This document shows positions 1 to 5,879 of a stretch of DNA of 5,879 nucleotides, in pieces; position 1 is the first letter of the stretch, and each line of letters opens with the position of its first letter. The translations under genes and the position numbers were made by a program. The notes under the pieces were generated by a model, which made no database searches, had not been told where the DNA came from, and worked only from the letters and a program-made list of their open reading frames with translations. Source of the DNA: Deltaproteobacteria bacterium (GTDB lineage Bacteria > Desulfobacterota > Desulfobacteria > Desulfobacterales > C00003060); assembly GCA_019309245.1 (NCBI GenBank), contig JAFDGP010000166.1, positions 1 to 5,879 of the forward strand, in the 5' to 3' direction.

Positions 1-22
1 GACCTTTGCGAGATTATGAATA

Positions 23-39
23 GGAAGCATTTTGCTTCC
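23..39 (-). terminator. Short hairpin downstream of dctM, possible terminator
   Basis: The arms ggaagca (23-29) and tgcttcc (33-39) form a 7-bp stem with a 3-base loop, about 75 bases past the dctM stop. The transcript continues TATTCATAATC, which is A/T-rich but not a T run, so terminator function is only possible. The rest of 1-115 shows no gene. Confidence 0.35.
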
Positions 40-115
40 CTCAGATCTCATTGAAATTGGTCTTCGAGGCCCATTATGTTGCATCTGAAATCAACCCATG
101 TCAGGAGCTCTGAAG

Positions 116-1399
116 TTAGTATCCAAACATTTTGGGCAACCAGCTGGTAATACCGGGAAAAAACGCCACAAGAATGATCACGCCGAAAACCAGGAGCAGG
201 AACGGCCATATTTCGCTCGCCGCCTCTTCCAAGCTGCACTCCGCGATGGGACAGACGATGAACAGCCCCAGGGCGACCGGCGGGGTGATCAAGGCCACCT
301 GGACGGCCATGACCACCAGAAGTCCGAAGTGATGGGGCTCGATGCCGTAGGCAGCCGCCACAGGCCCGAACACCGGAATCAGCATGATCATAGTAGCCAC
401 CGCCTCCAGCACGAATCCGAGCACCAGCAGGAAGGTGATGGTCATGACCAGAAAGATCTGGGGCGATGCGGTCAGATGGAGAAACGACTTGGCCACCGTC
501 TGAGGGACCTGGTGGGTGACCAAAATCCAGGAGATGACCTTGGCTGTGGCCAGGAGCATGAAAACCACCGCACTGGTCCGGCACGATACAAGGAAACAGT
601 CGTAGATATCCTTGAGCCGGATTTTGCGGGTGAAAAAAACCCCCACGATGAGCGCATAGGCCACGGCCACCGCACCGGCTTCAGTCGGGGTGAAGATCCC
701 GCCGATGATTCCCCCCAGGATGATGACCGGCACCATGAGGCCCGGAATGGCGGCAAACCCCTTGTGAAGGACATCCCGCCAGCGGAAACCGGCGCTGCTC
801 ACGGGGAAGTTCTCCTTGAACGACATCATGTAGACAATCCCCATCATCCCGAATCCGATGAGGCATCCGGGAATAGCGCCTAGCAGAAAGAGCTTGCCCA
901 CCGAAATGCCGCCCCCGTAAACGTAGGCATAGATCAGCATGGCGACGCTGGGGGGAATGATGGGGCCCATGATGGAGGATGCGGCCGTGACCACCGCGGA
1001 AAAGGTCTTAGTGAAACCCTGCCGGATCATGCTCGGCACGAGCATGGAGCCGACCGCTGCGGTGTCGGCCACAGCAACACCGGTGACCCCGGCAAAAAAC
1101 ATGCTGGCCAGGATATTGACATAGGCCAGTCCGCCCTTCCAGTGACCCACAAGGCTGTCTGCCAGGTCCACCAGGCGGGGCAGCACCCCGCAGCGGCTCA
1201 TCAGATCGCCGGCCATGATGAAAAAAGGAATGGCCATGAGCGGAAACGAATCGATGCCGCCGAACATAAGTGTGGGCAGAATGTTGAATGGCAGACCCTT
1301 TGTGAGCAGGATAAAGGCCATGCCTGCAAGCCCGAGGCAGAAGGCGACCGGGACTCCCATGAGAATGGTCACACAGAAAACAATGGCCAGGGTCAGCAT
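116..1399 (-). CDS. dctM: TRAP transporter large permease, DctM family
   Basis: This 427-residue protein is the ion-coupled transport subunit in the inner membrane; TRAP systems generally use a sodium gradient rather than ATP. The length is typical. The whole chain is hydrophobic with many predicted membrane helices and re-entrant hairpins. Family motifs are FPLMAIPFFIMAG at 52-64, ADTAAVGSMLVPSMIRQGF at 111-129, GPIIPPSVAMLIY at 145-157, GGIFTPTEAGAVAVAYAL at 233-250 and ITPPVALGLF at 371-380. The usual SGS before the AD is replaced by T106-G107-V108. The start is ATG at 1397-1399, overlapping the dctQ stop. It ends with TAA at 116-118 and is the last gene of the cluster in this window. Confidence 0.95.
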   Translation of the reverse strand: MLTLAIVFCVTILMGVPVAFCLGLAGMAFILLTKGLPFNILPTLMFGGIDSFPLMAIPFFIMAGDLMSRCGVLPRLVDLADSLVGHWKGGLAYVNILASMFFAGVTGVAVADTAAVGSMLVPSMIRQGFTKTFSAVVTAASSIMGPIIPPSVAMLIYAYVYGGGISVGKLFLLGAIPGCLIGFGMMGIVYMMSFKENFPVSSAGFRWRDVLHKGFAAIPGLMVPVIILGGIIGGIFTPTEAGAVAVAYALIVGVFFTRKIRLKDIYDCFLVSCRTSAVVFMLLATAKVISWILVTHQVPQTVAKSFLHLTASPQIFLVMTITFLLVLGFVLEAVATMIMLIPVFGPVAAAYGIEPHHFGLLVVMAVQVALITPPVALGLFIVCPIAECSLEEAASEIWPFLLLVFGVIILVAFFPGITSWLPKMFGY

Positions 1400-1887
1400 A
1401 CGGGTTGTTTCCCTTCTGGCTCAAGGACTTCGGATTTTTTCAGCACGTTTTTGATCACAGGCAGCATAAACAGAATCATCAAGACACAGCCCACCGGAAT
1501 GGCCAGATAGAAATAGAACACCGGCAAATCAAGGGTGACACACATCTGGTGGAACTGCTGGGGCAGAATCCGGATGCCTTCCACCATGACCACAACCAGG
1601 AAGGCCACGCTGAGCAGGTGGGCCGCCACCAGGACCCATTTGCGGACTTTCCAGGAAAAGCGGTTGATCAGAAAATTGATATTGATGTGGGAACCGTCCC
1701 GAATCGCCAGGGCGCTTCCCAGAAACACGATCCAGACCATCAGGTACCGTGACAGCTCCTCTGTGAAAATCAGAGAGTGGCTGAAGCCGTAGCGCAAAAC
1801 CACCTCAGCGGTAACAATGGTCACGATGACCACCGCGCAGAAGAAGATCGACATCTCCACAATCCGGGACATCCAGCGATAGAACAT
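1393..1887 (-). CDS. dctQ: TRAP transporter small permease, DctQ family
   Basis: This is the 164-residue small membrane subunit, which pairs with DctM in the inner membrane and helps position the binding protein. Four hydrophobic segments are visible at about residues 12-32, 46-62, 85-104 and 123-145, the usual number for this family. Conserved features are EVVLRYGF at 28-35, EELSRYLMVWIVFLGSALAIRDGSHI at 43-68 (the typical acidic, aromatic and histidine pattern) and a short polar tail. The start is ATG at 1885-1887, 6 bases after AGAGG at 1894-1898. Its end overlaps the start of dctM by 7 bases (ATGCTGA), so the two are almost certainly translationally coupled. It follows dctP after a 264-base spacer. 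Confidence 0.93.
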   Translation of the reverse strand: MFYRWMSRIVEMSIFFCAVVIVTIVTAEVVLRYGFSHSLIFTEELSRYLMVWIVFLGSALAIRDGSHININFLINRFSWKVRKWVLVAAHLLSVAFLVVVMVEGIRILPQQFHQMCVTLDLPVFYFYLAIPVGCVLMILFMLPVIKNVLKKSEVLEPEGKQPVC

Positions 1888-1989
1888 ACTCTGCCTCTAT
1901 TTTCTGTACCGGGATTGAAGCTCCCCGCAGCAAGCTGAAGGGAATGCCGTCGCTGTTGCGGTTGAAAGCCGTCGAATCCGGCGGGTGTG

Positions 1990-2018
1990 CGGCGGCCGGT
2001 TTATCCGGCCGGCCGCCG
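1990..2018 (-). repeat. GC hairpin between dctP and dctQ (10-bp stem)
   Basis: The arms cggcggccgg (1990-1999) and ccggccgccg (2009-2018) match perfectly around a 9-base loop (2000-2008). It is the strongest secondary structure I see in the window and lies about 100 bases before dctQ. The minus-strand continuation (CACACCCGC) has no T run. With the hairpin at 2069-2091 it could set the ratio of binding protein to permease by stalling decay or partly attenuating transcription, as intergenic hairpins after other binding-protein genes do; this is inference. Confidence 0.65.
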
Positions 2019-2068
2019 GGGTGCCTGTCTTCAAACCGCCTGACCTGAAGGTCCCCTGTGCACCGTGT

Positions 2069-2091
2069 CCGCCGGGCACTCGGCCCGGCGG
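2069..2091 (-). repeat. GC hairpin after dctP (8-bp stem)
   Basis: The arms ccgccggg (2069-2076) and cccggcgg (2084-2091) are perfectly complementary around a 7-base loop. In the transcript this forms about 60 bases after the dctP stop. No T run follows on the minus strand, so it does not look like a standard intrinsic terminator. A role in protecting the dctP mRNA end or reducing read-through is inferred. Confidence 0.6.
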
Positions 2092-2151
2092 CTCACATGG
2101 CGCAAGCTGTCGCTTCGGGTCACTGAGACCAGCAACAACCCGTTCTTGAAA

Positions 2152-3153
2152 TTATTTGTTGAAAAACACAACCGCGTCCACGATTTCCTTGCCTTTGGGG
2201 CCAAAGTCCTTTACCGCTCCGGGATAGGCGCTCTGGGCGATCTTGCGGAATTCGTTCTTAGTCTCATCCGAGACGTCATTGATGGTCAGGCCTTCGGCCT
2301 TCAGCTTGTTCATGACCGCCTCGTTGTCCTTTGCGTTTTCAGCGCGCTGCCAGAGAGTGGCTTTCTGAAGCGCGATTTTCACCGCCAACTGCAGTTCCTG
2401 GGGCAGCTTTCCGAAACTCGCCTTGCTGATGAGCACAATGCCGGGCTCGTTCACGTGGGATGTCAGGGAATAGAACTTCTGAACTTCGTGCAGCTTCCCG
2501 AGGTAGACCATGGCCGGCGGGTTTTCCTGGGCGTCCACGACCCCCTGCTGCAGCCCCTGGTAGAGCTCCGTCCATCCCATGGGGGTGGGGGCAGCGCCCA
2601 ATGCCTTGAAAAAGTCCACGTGGACCTTGGCTGGCAGACAACGGATCTTGAGTCCTTTCATATCCGCCACCGTGTTGATGGGCCGCTTGTTGTTGCTCAC
2701 ATGGCGGAAGCCGTTGTCCCACCATGCTCCGAGCTCATAGCCTTTTTCCGCCAGCCGATCGCCCAGGAAATCTCCAAAGGGGCCTTCCAGGGCCTGAAAC
2801 ATGGTGTCGGTGTCTTTCCACAGATACGGCAACACGGTGATGCCCATCTCCGGCACATAACCGGTGACGTGGCCGGTTCCGGCCAGGACGAAGTCCACGG
2901 TGCCGACCTTGGCCATTTCCAGCACTTCCCGGATCTTCCCGATGGAGCCCGCGTGAAAGACCTGGACCTCCACCTTGCCTCCGGTGGCTTCCTTGACCAG
3001 TTCGCTGAATTTGTCAGCGCCCCTTCCCCAGGAATGATCCTGGGGAACCGGGTTGGCGAATTTCAGGGTGAAGTCCGCTGCCCCTGCAGGCGTCCCGCCG
3101 AGCACAAGGATACCGACAAGTGCCAACACAACAGCAATCATTCGAGCGTTCAT
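2152..3153 (-). CDS. dctP: TRAP transporter periplasmic substrate-binding protein, DctP family
   Basis: This 333-residue protein captures an organic acid, usually a carboxylate, in the periplasm and delivers it to the DctQM membrane complex. Residues 1 to about 25 form a Sec signal peptide: a basic start (MNAR), a hydrophobic core, and a likely cut after AGA before ADFTLKFA. The mature part carries family hallmarks: GLKIR at 167-171, whose arginine (R171) usually salt-bridges the ligand carboxylate; FFKALGAAPTPMGWTELYQGLQQGVVDAQENP at 181-212; and an acidic/lysine-rich helical C-terminus ending FFNK. The length is normal for the family. The frame stays open for 48 codons upstream, but that extension (rich in R and K) is not family-like, and ATG at 3151-3153 sits 7 bases after AAAGGAGG, so I start there. 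It precedes dctQ and dctM on the same strand. The ligand cannot be named from the sequence; a monocarboxylate or aromatic acid is possible. Confidence 0.95.
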   Translation of the reverse strand: MNARMIAVVLALVGILVLGGTPAGAADFTLKFANPVPQDHSWGRGADKFSELVKEATGGKVEVQVFHAGSIGKIREVLEMAKVGTVDFVLAGTGHVTGYVPEMGITVLPYLWKDTDTMFQALEGPFGDFLGDRLAEKGYELGAWWDNGFRHVSNNKRPINTVADMKGLKIRCLPAKVHVDFFKALGAAPTPMGWTELYQGLQQGVVDAQENPPAMVYLGKLHEVQKFYSLTSHVNEPGIVLISKASFGKLPQELQLAVKIALQKATLWQRAENAKDNEAVMNKLKAEGLTINDVSDETKNEFRKIAQSAYPGAVKDFGPKGKEIVDAVVFFNK

Positions 3154-3345
3154 TTTGGATCCTCCTTTCTGGGTTCGTGTCCTTCGGCAAGCGACGTCTT
3201 TTGCCCTGGAGCGGCCTGCCCTCCTTGCGTCAATCCGCCATTTGCCCGTGGACACGGGTTCATTGTTCGTGGCATCCCGTCGTCTGGTTTGCCACATCCA
3301 TTAAAATTCCAATCCGGCCGTGCCGTCTTCGTTTTCACCTGCCTG
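3154..3345 (-). other. Spacer between hydrolase and dctP genes
   Basis: These 192 bases separate the hydrolase stop from the dctP start. Apart from the dctP ribosome binding site, they hold two short inverted repeats: cccgtg-2-cacggg at 3245-3258 and gtggca-15-tgccac at 3269-3295. I found no convincing -35/-10 pair and no sigma-54 element on the minus strand, and no hairpin followed by a T run. The spacer is long enough for a separate promoter or operator for the transporter genes, but neither is demonstrated. Arms of six bases are expected by chance at about this frequency. Confidence 0.35.
3161..3168 (-). promoter_or_regulatory. Strong ribosome binding site of dctP
   Basis: The minus strand reads AAAGGAGG, a near-perfect Shine-Dalgarno sequence, 7 bases before ATG at 3151-3153. 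It rules out the longer upstream start of the same frame and fits the high expression expected of a binding protein. Confidence 0.85.
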
Positions 3346-4149
3346 TCACTTTTCCGGCCGGCGCCGCAACCCGGCGGTCATGGGCAGGTCCAGAAGCACC
3401 CGGTTCCGGGGTTCTGGAAACAGGTCGCCCGTGATGGTGAAATCATACCCGCTCAGGTAGCAAAGCCCGCCTGAAACCATTCCAAAGGGCCGGTCATGTC
3501 CTGGAATTACGACCTGGGCCCGGGCCCGGATGGCTGCAATGCCGGCCAGTCTGTGGGCATCGTCCACCGGGGTGACCACCGAGGCGGGGCTGAAAAGCTC
3601 CCAGGCGTTTTTCAGGGCATCGCCGCAAAGCGCCACCGGCACCGGTGCATCGCAAAACAGCACCAGACACCCCGGGGTGTGTCCCGGGAGCACCACTGCC
3701 TCCATGCCGTCATCCAGAACGGCGGAACCGTCCACGACGTGCAGATTCCGGTCCTTCAGCAGTGCCGGCCAGGTTTCGGGGATGGCATGGTCCTGGCGGG
3801 TGCCGGCGGCAACATCGCGGGCATAGTCGAGTTCGGCCTGTGCCACCACCACCGTGGCATTGCCAAACAGCGGCAGGTTGAGCACGTGATCGAAATGCAG
3901 GTGGGAAAGGATCACGGTGTAGATCTCATCCGGACGGACCTGCACTTTTGCCAGCGCGGCCAGGAGTTGGCTTCGATCGCTGTAGTGGCCCGTGTCGTAA
4001 AGGGCCCAGTGACCCTTGAGGCGGAAAAGAACCGTGGTGCAGTACGCCAGCCATCCCCTGCTGGTGACGGCCGGGATGCCGGGCAGCAGGATGTGAAACC
4101 TGCCAAGGGCCTGCTGCCAGTCAGTCAGTGCGTGTTCATGAGAATGCAA
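3346..4149 (-). CDS. Metallo-beta-lactamase-fold hydrolase
   Basis: This is a 267-residue protein with a complete two-metal site: HLHFDH at 83-88 (H83, H85, D87, H88), H157 in LPGHTPG, D177 in CGDALK and H218 in PGHDRPF. The spacing and length fit the lactonase/glyoxalase-II-like branch, whose members hydrolyse lactones, thioesters or esters, typically with zinc. The N-terminus (MHSHEHALTDW) has no signal peptide, so the protein is probably cytoplasmic. The start is TTG at 4147-4149: it lies 8 bases after GGAAGGAG, and no in-frame ATG is nearby. The gene begins 64 bases after the ene-reductase stop on the same strand, so the two are probably cotranscribed. The substrate cannot be read from the sequence. 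A lactone or thioester linked to the neighbouring reductase pathway is an inference; quorum-signal lactonase activity is possible but unsupported. Confidence 0.92.
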   Translation of the reverse strand: MHSHEHALTDWQQALGRFHILLPGIPAVTSRGWLAYCTTVLFRLKGHWALYDTGHYSDRSQLLAALAKVQVRPDEIYTVILSHLHFDHVLNLPLFGNATVVVAQAELDYARDVAAGTRQDHAIPETWPALLKDRNLHVVDGSAVLDDGMEAVVLPGHTPGCLVLFCDAPVPVALCGDALKNAWELFSPASVVTPVDDAHRLAGIAAIRARAQVVIPGHDRPFGMVSGGLCYLSGYDFTITGDLFPEPRNRVLLDLPMTAGLRRRPEK

Positions 4150-4157
4150 TGAAATGA

Positions 4158-4165
4158 CTCCTTCC
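4158..4165 (-). promoter_or_regulatory. Ribosome binding site fixing a TTG start
   Basis: The minus strand reads GGAAGGAG here, followed by 8 bases and then TTG at 4147-4149. This match to the anti-Shine-Dalgarno sequence decides the start of the metallo-hydrolase. The only other in-frame candidate close by, an ATT at 4153-4155, is too near the site. Confidence 0.75.
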
Positions 4166-4213
4166 GTATTTTGGGGTGGCGTCTAATGATCCACAGAACC
4201 GGTATGGATTCCT

Positions 4214-5879
4214 TCAAAGACGCATGGCCGCATCGTGGCCGTCGCGAACCGCCTCGTAAATGCTCAGGGGTTCCCGGGCGTCCCCGATCACCTCGATGTT
4301 CATTTCAACGTCAAGCGCTTCTGCCAACTGATTGTTGCTGGCTGACCCCACCGCGAAAACAAACCGGTCATAGGGGCCGATCTGAAATTCGGCATCCTCC
4401 TTTCTCACACAGGCGAAGCCGCCGTCAAGGGACATCAATCGGGTGTGTTTCATCACCGATACTCCGCTTTGATACAGCCGGTCTGTCAGCAGCCGCAACC
4501 GGGTCGCGTGGAGGCCGGAACCGATGGTGCCGGTCATCTCGATGAGGGTGACCAGGCCCCCTTGAAAGAGCAAGTATTCCGCGGTCTCAAGCCCCACGGC
4601 GCCTCCTCCGATCACCAGGTATCGGCCCGGAGGCGGACTCCCGGCCTCCAGGATATCCACCGCCGTGCAGACCCGGTCACTTTGGGCGGCACCGTCAACC
4701 GGCAAAATCAGTGGGGAGGCTCCGGTGGCGATTACTACCTTGTGTGCGCTTTCCTTTCTCAGGGTTTCCGCGTTGACCTCGCATCCGGTGCGCACATCCA
4801 CGCCGCTGGCATACACCGCATCGCTCAGGTGGTGGATGAAGTCTTCAAGGACGTCTTTGAACGGTGGCCGGGCGCCCACCGTCACCATTCCCCCTAGTTC
4901 GGCTTTTCGCTCGTAAAGCCGAACCCGTGCTCCGCGTCCGGCAGCGGCTGCGGCATAAGAGAGCCCGGCCGGTCCGCCGCCCACCACCACCGTATAGATG
5001 TCCCGGGTCAGAGGGGTGAAAGATTTCGACTCCCGACCGGCCCGGGGGTTAACGGCGCACCGCAAAGCTTGACCCTGGTGCAGGCGCAGAAGGCAGAAAT
5101 TACACGCCACACAGGGCCGGATGTCCGAATCCCGGTTCTGAAGGGTCTTGACGGCATAGGCGGGGTCTGCAATCAGGGACCGGGCCACGGCGGCCATGTC
5201 CGCATCCCCGTTAGCCACCGCACTGCGCATCACCTCTGGCCGATCCAGACGGCCCACACCGATGACCGGGATACCCACGGCCTGTTTCAGTGCCCGGGCC
5301 AGGGGCAGCAGGGAGCCGCGTTCCACCTCCATGGGAGGGCTCATGCGGTGCTGGGTCAGGCCGATCCCCCCCGAGGCACTCAGGTAGTCGACACCCAAGG
5401 CTTCCAGCCAGACCCCCACTTGCGTGGTTTCGAACGGTTTGAGCCCGTCATCCACGAATTCATCCAGACTCAGGCGGACTCCCAGTGCCAGTTCCTGTCC
5501 CATTGCCTCTCTGACGGCGAGGACAACCTCTCTAAGCAGCCGGAAGCGGTTTTCCAGGCTGCCGCCGTATGCGTCGCTGCGGTGATTGAAATGGGGAGAC
5601 AGGAAATAATTCAACCAGTAGTCGTGACAGGCGTGGAGTTCCACGGCGTCGAAGCCGGCTTTTTTCGCCCGGACAGCCCCCTGGGCAAAGGCCTGACAAT
5701 ATCGTGAGATTTCCTCCAGGCTGAAGGTTTCCGGCATTCGGGAAATGCTTTTGAAGCTCAATTGCACCCCCACCGGACAGTGTGGCTGGATCCCGGCGGT
5801 CAGCTGCTCGAGCCCGGGGATCAGCCGGTCCTCGTAAATGCCCAGTTGATTGTTAAATCCCCTGCCGTCCGGGTGTACA
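4214..5879 (-). CDS. FMN/FAD/4Fe-4S ene-reductase, 2,4-dienoyl-CoA reductase / old yellow enzyme family (5' end outside window)
   Basis: Members of this family pass electrons from NAD(P)H through FAD and a 4Fe-4S cluster to FMN and reduce an activated C=C bond; relatives include FadH and trimethylamine dehydrogenase. The frame is open to the right edge, giving 554 visible residues (numbered from the codon at 5876-5878). GTG at 5771-5773 is internal, because typical barrel sequence (HPDGRGFNNQLGIYEDR) continues upstream of it; I estimate about 60 N-terminal residues are missing. In order: TIM barrel with an HxxH active-site pair (H82, H85) followed by D86-Y87, and DAYGGSLENR at 102-111; cluster cysteines C256, C259, C262, C274 (CX2CX2CX11C, spacing like trimethylamine dehydrogenase); dinucleotide fold GGGPAG at 300-305; second Rossmann motif GGGAVG at 424-429; terminal GD at 532-533. 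No signal peptide or membrane segment is visible, so it is probably cytoplasmic. The segment after Q39 is unusually short (see findings). The fold is certain; the substrate is unknown. Confidence 0.93.
   Translation of the reverse strand, partial: VHPDGRGFNNQLGIYEDRLIPGLEQLTAGIQPHCPVGVQLSFKSISRMPETFSLEEISRYCQAFAQGAVRAKKAGFDAVELHACHDYWLNYFLSPHFNHRSDAYGGSLENRFRLLREVVLAVREAMGQELALGVRLSLDEFVDDGLKPFETTQVGVWLEALGVDYLSASGGIGLTQHRMSPPMEVERGSLLPLARALKQAVGIPVIGVGRLDRPEVMRSAVANGDADMAAVARSLIADPAYAVKTLQNRDSDIRPCVACNFCLLRLHQGQALRCAVNPRAGRESKSFTPLTRDIYTVVVGGGPAGLSYAAAAAGRGARVRLYERKAELGGMVTVGARPPFKDVLEDFIHHLSDAVYASGVDVRTGCEVNAETLRKESAHKVVIATGASPLILPVDGAAQSDRVCTAVDILEAGSPPPGRYLVIGGGAVGLETAEYLLFQGGLVTLIEMTGTIGSGLHATRLRLLTDRLYQSGVSVMKHTRLMSLDGGFACVRKEDAEFQIGPYDRFVFAVGSASNNQLAEALDVEMNIEVIGDAREPLSIYEAVRDGHDAAMRL

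Noticed and set aside
98..883. Plus-strand open frame of 261 codons opposite dctM
   Set aside because: The translation is full of H, D, Q and R, which is the mirror of a hydrophobic membrane protein read on the opposite strand; it shows no domain.
3227..3232. TTGACG on the minus strand as a -35 box before dctP
   Set aside because: No -10-like hexamer lies 16-18 bases downstream; the sequence there is TCCAGG and GC-rich.
3245..3295. Inverted repeats cccgtg/cacggg and gtggca/tgccac as operators
   Set aside because: Six-base arms are expected by chance in a window this size and no promoter elements accompany them; kept only as a note in the spacer entry.
3154..3297. Longer dctP start 48 codons upstream
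   Set aside because: The extension is basic, lacks hydrophobic character and would bury the signal peptide; the internal ATG has a near-perfect ribosome binding site.
2065..3474. Plus-strand open frame of 469 codons opposite dctP
   Set aside because: It lies antisense to a clear DctP gene, its translation resembles no family I know, and it is rich in H, G and R as expected of a shadow frame in GC-rich DNA.
5069..5707. Plus-strand open frame of 212 codons opposite the ene-reductase
   Set aside because: The opposite strand has full family motifs including the cysteine cluster; the plus-strand translation shows none.
5771..5773. GTG as the true start of the ene-reductase
   Set aside because: The reading frame continues to the window edge with recognisable barrel sequence (HPDGRG...NQLGIYED), so the gene is cut by the window.

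Overview
The window is a GC-rich bacterial segment in which every supportable gene lies on the minus strand, so transcription reads from right to left. Five protein genes are visible. In transcription order they are: a flavin/iron-sulfur ene-reductase of the 2,4-dienoyl-CoA reductase / trimethylamine dehydrogenase type (cut off by the right edge), a metallo-beta-lactamase-fold hydrolase, and the three parts of a DctP-DctQ-DctM TRAP transporter (binding protein, small and large membrane subunits). No RNA gene, insertion sequence, CRISPR array, phage gene or integrase was seen.

Layout: 4214-5879 ene-reductase; 4150-4213 short spacer holding the ribosome binding site of the next gene; 3346-4149 hydrolase, starting at TTG; 3154-3345 a 192-base spacer; 2152-3153 binding protein with signal peptide; 1888-2151 a 264-base spacer with two strong GC hairpins; 1393-1887 small permease; 116-1399 large permease, overlapping the previous gene as ATGCTGA; 1-115 noncoding downstream DNA with one short hairpin.

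A plausible reading is a catabolic uptake locus. The TRAP system would import an organic acid using an ion gradient, the ene-reductase would reduce an activated C=C bond in it or a downstream metabolite, and the hydrolase would cleave an ester, lactone or thioester. Only the transporter type and the enzyme folds are directly supported; the substrate and the shared pathway are inference. The gene types and composition would suit an anaerobic or facultative proteobacterium or a Desulfobacterota member, but the sequence does not fix the taxon.

I see no clear sign of a new kind of system. The points most worth a second look are an apparently shortened, motif-poor segment in the TIM barrel of the ene-reductase, the two hairpins placed between the binding-protein gene and the permease genes, and the altered SGS-type motif in the large permease.
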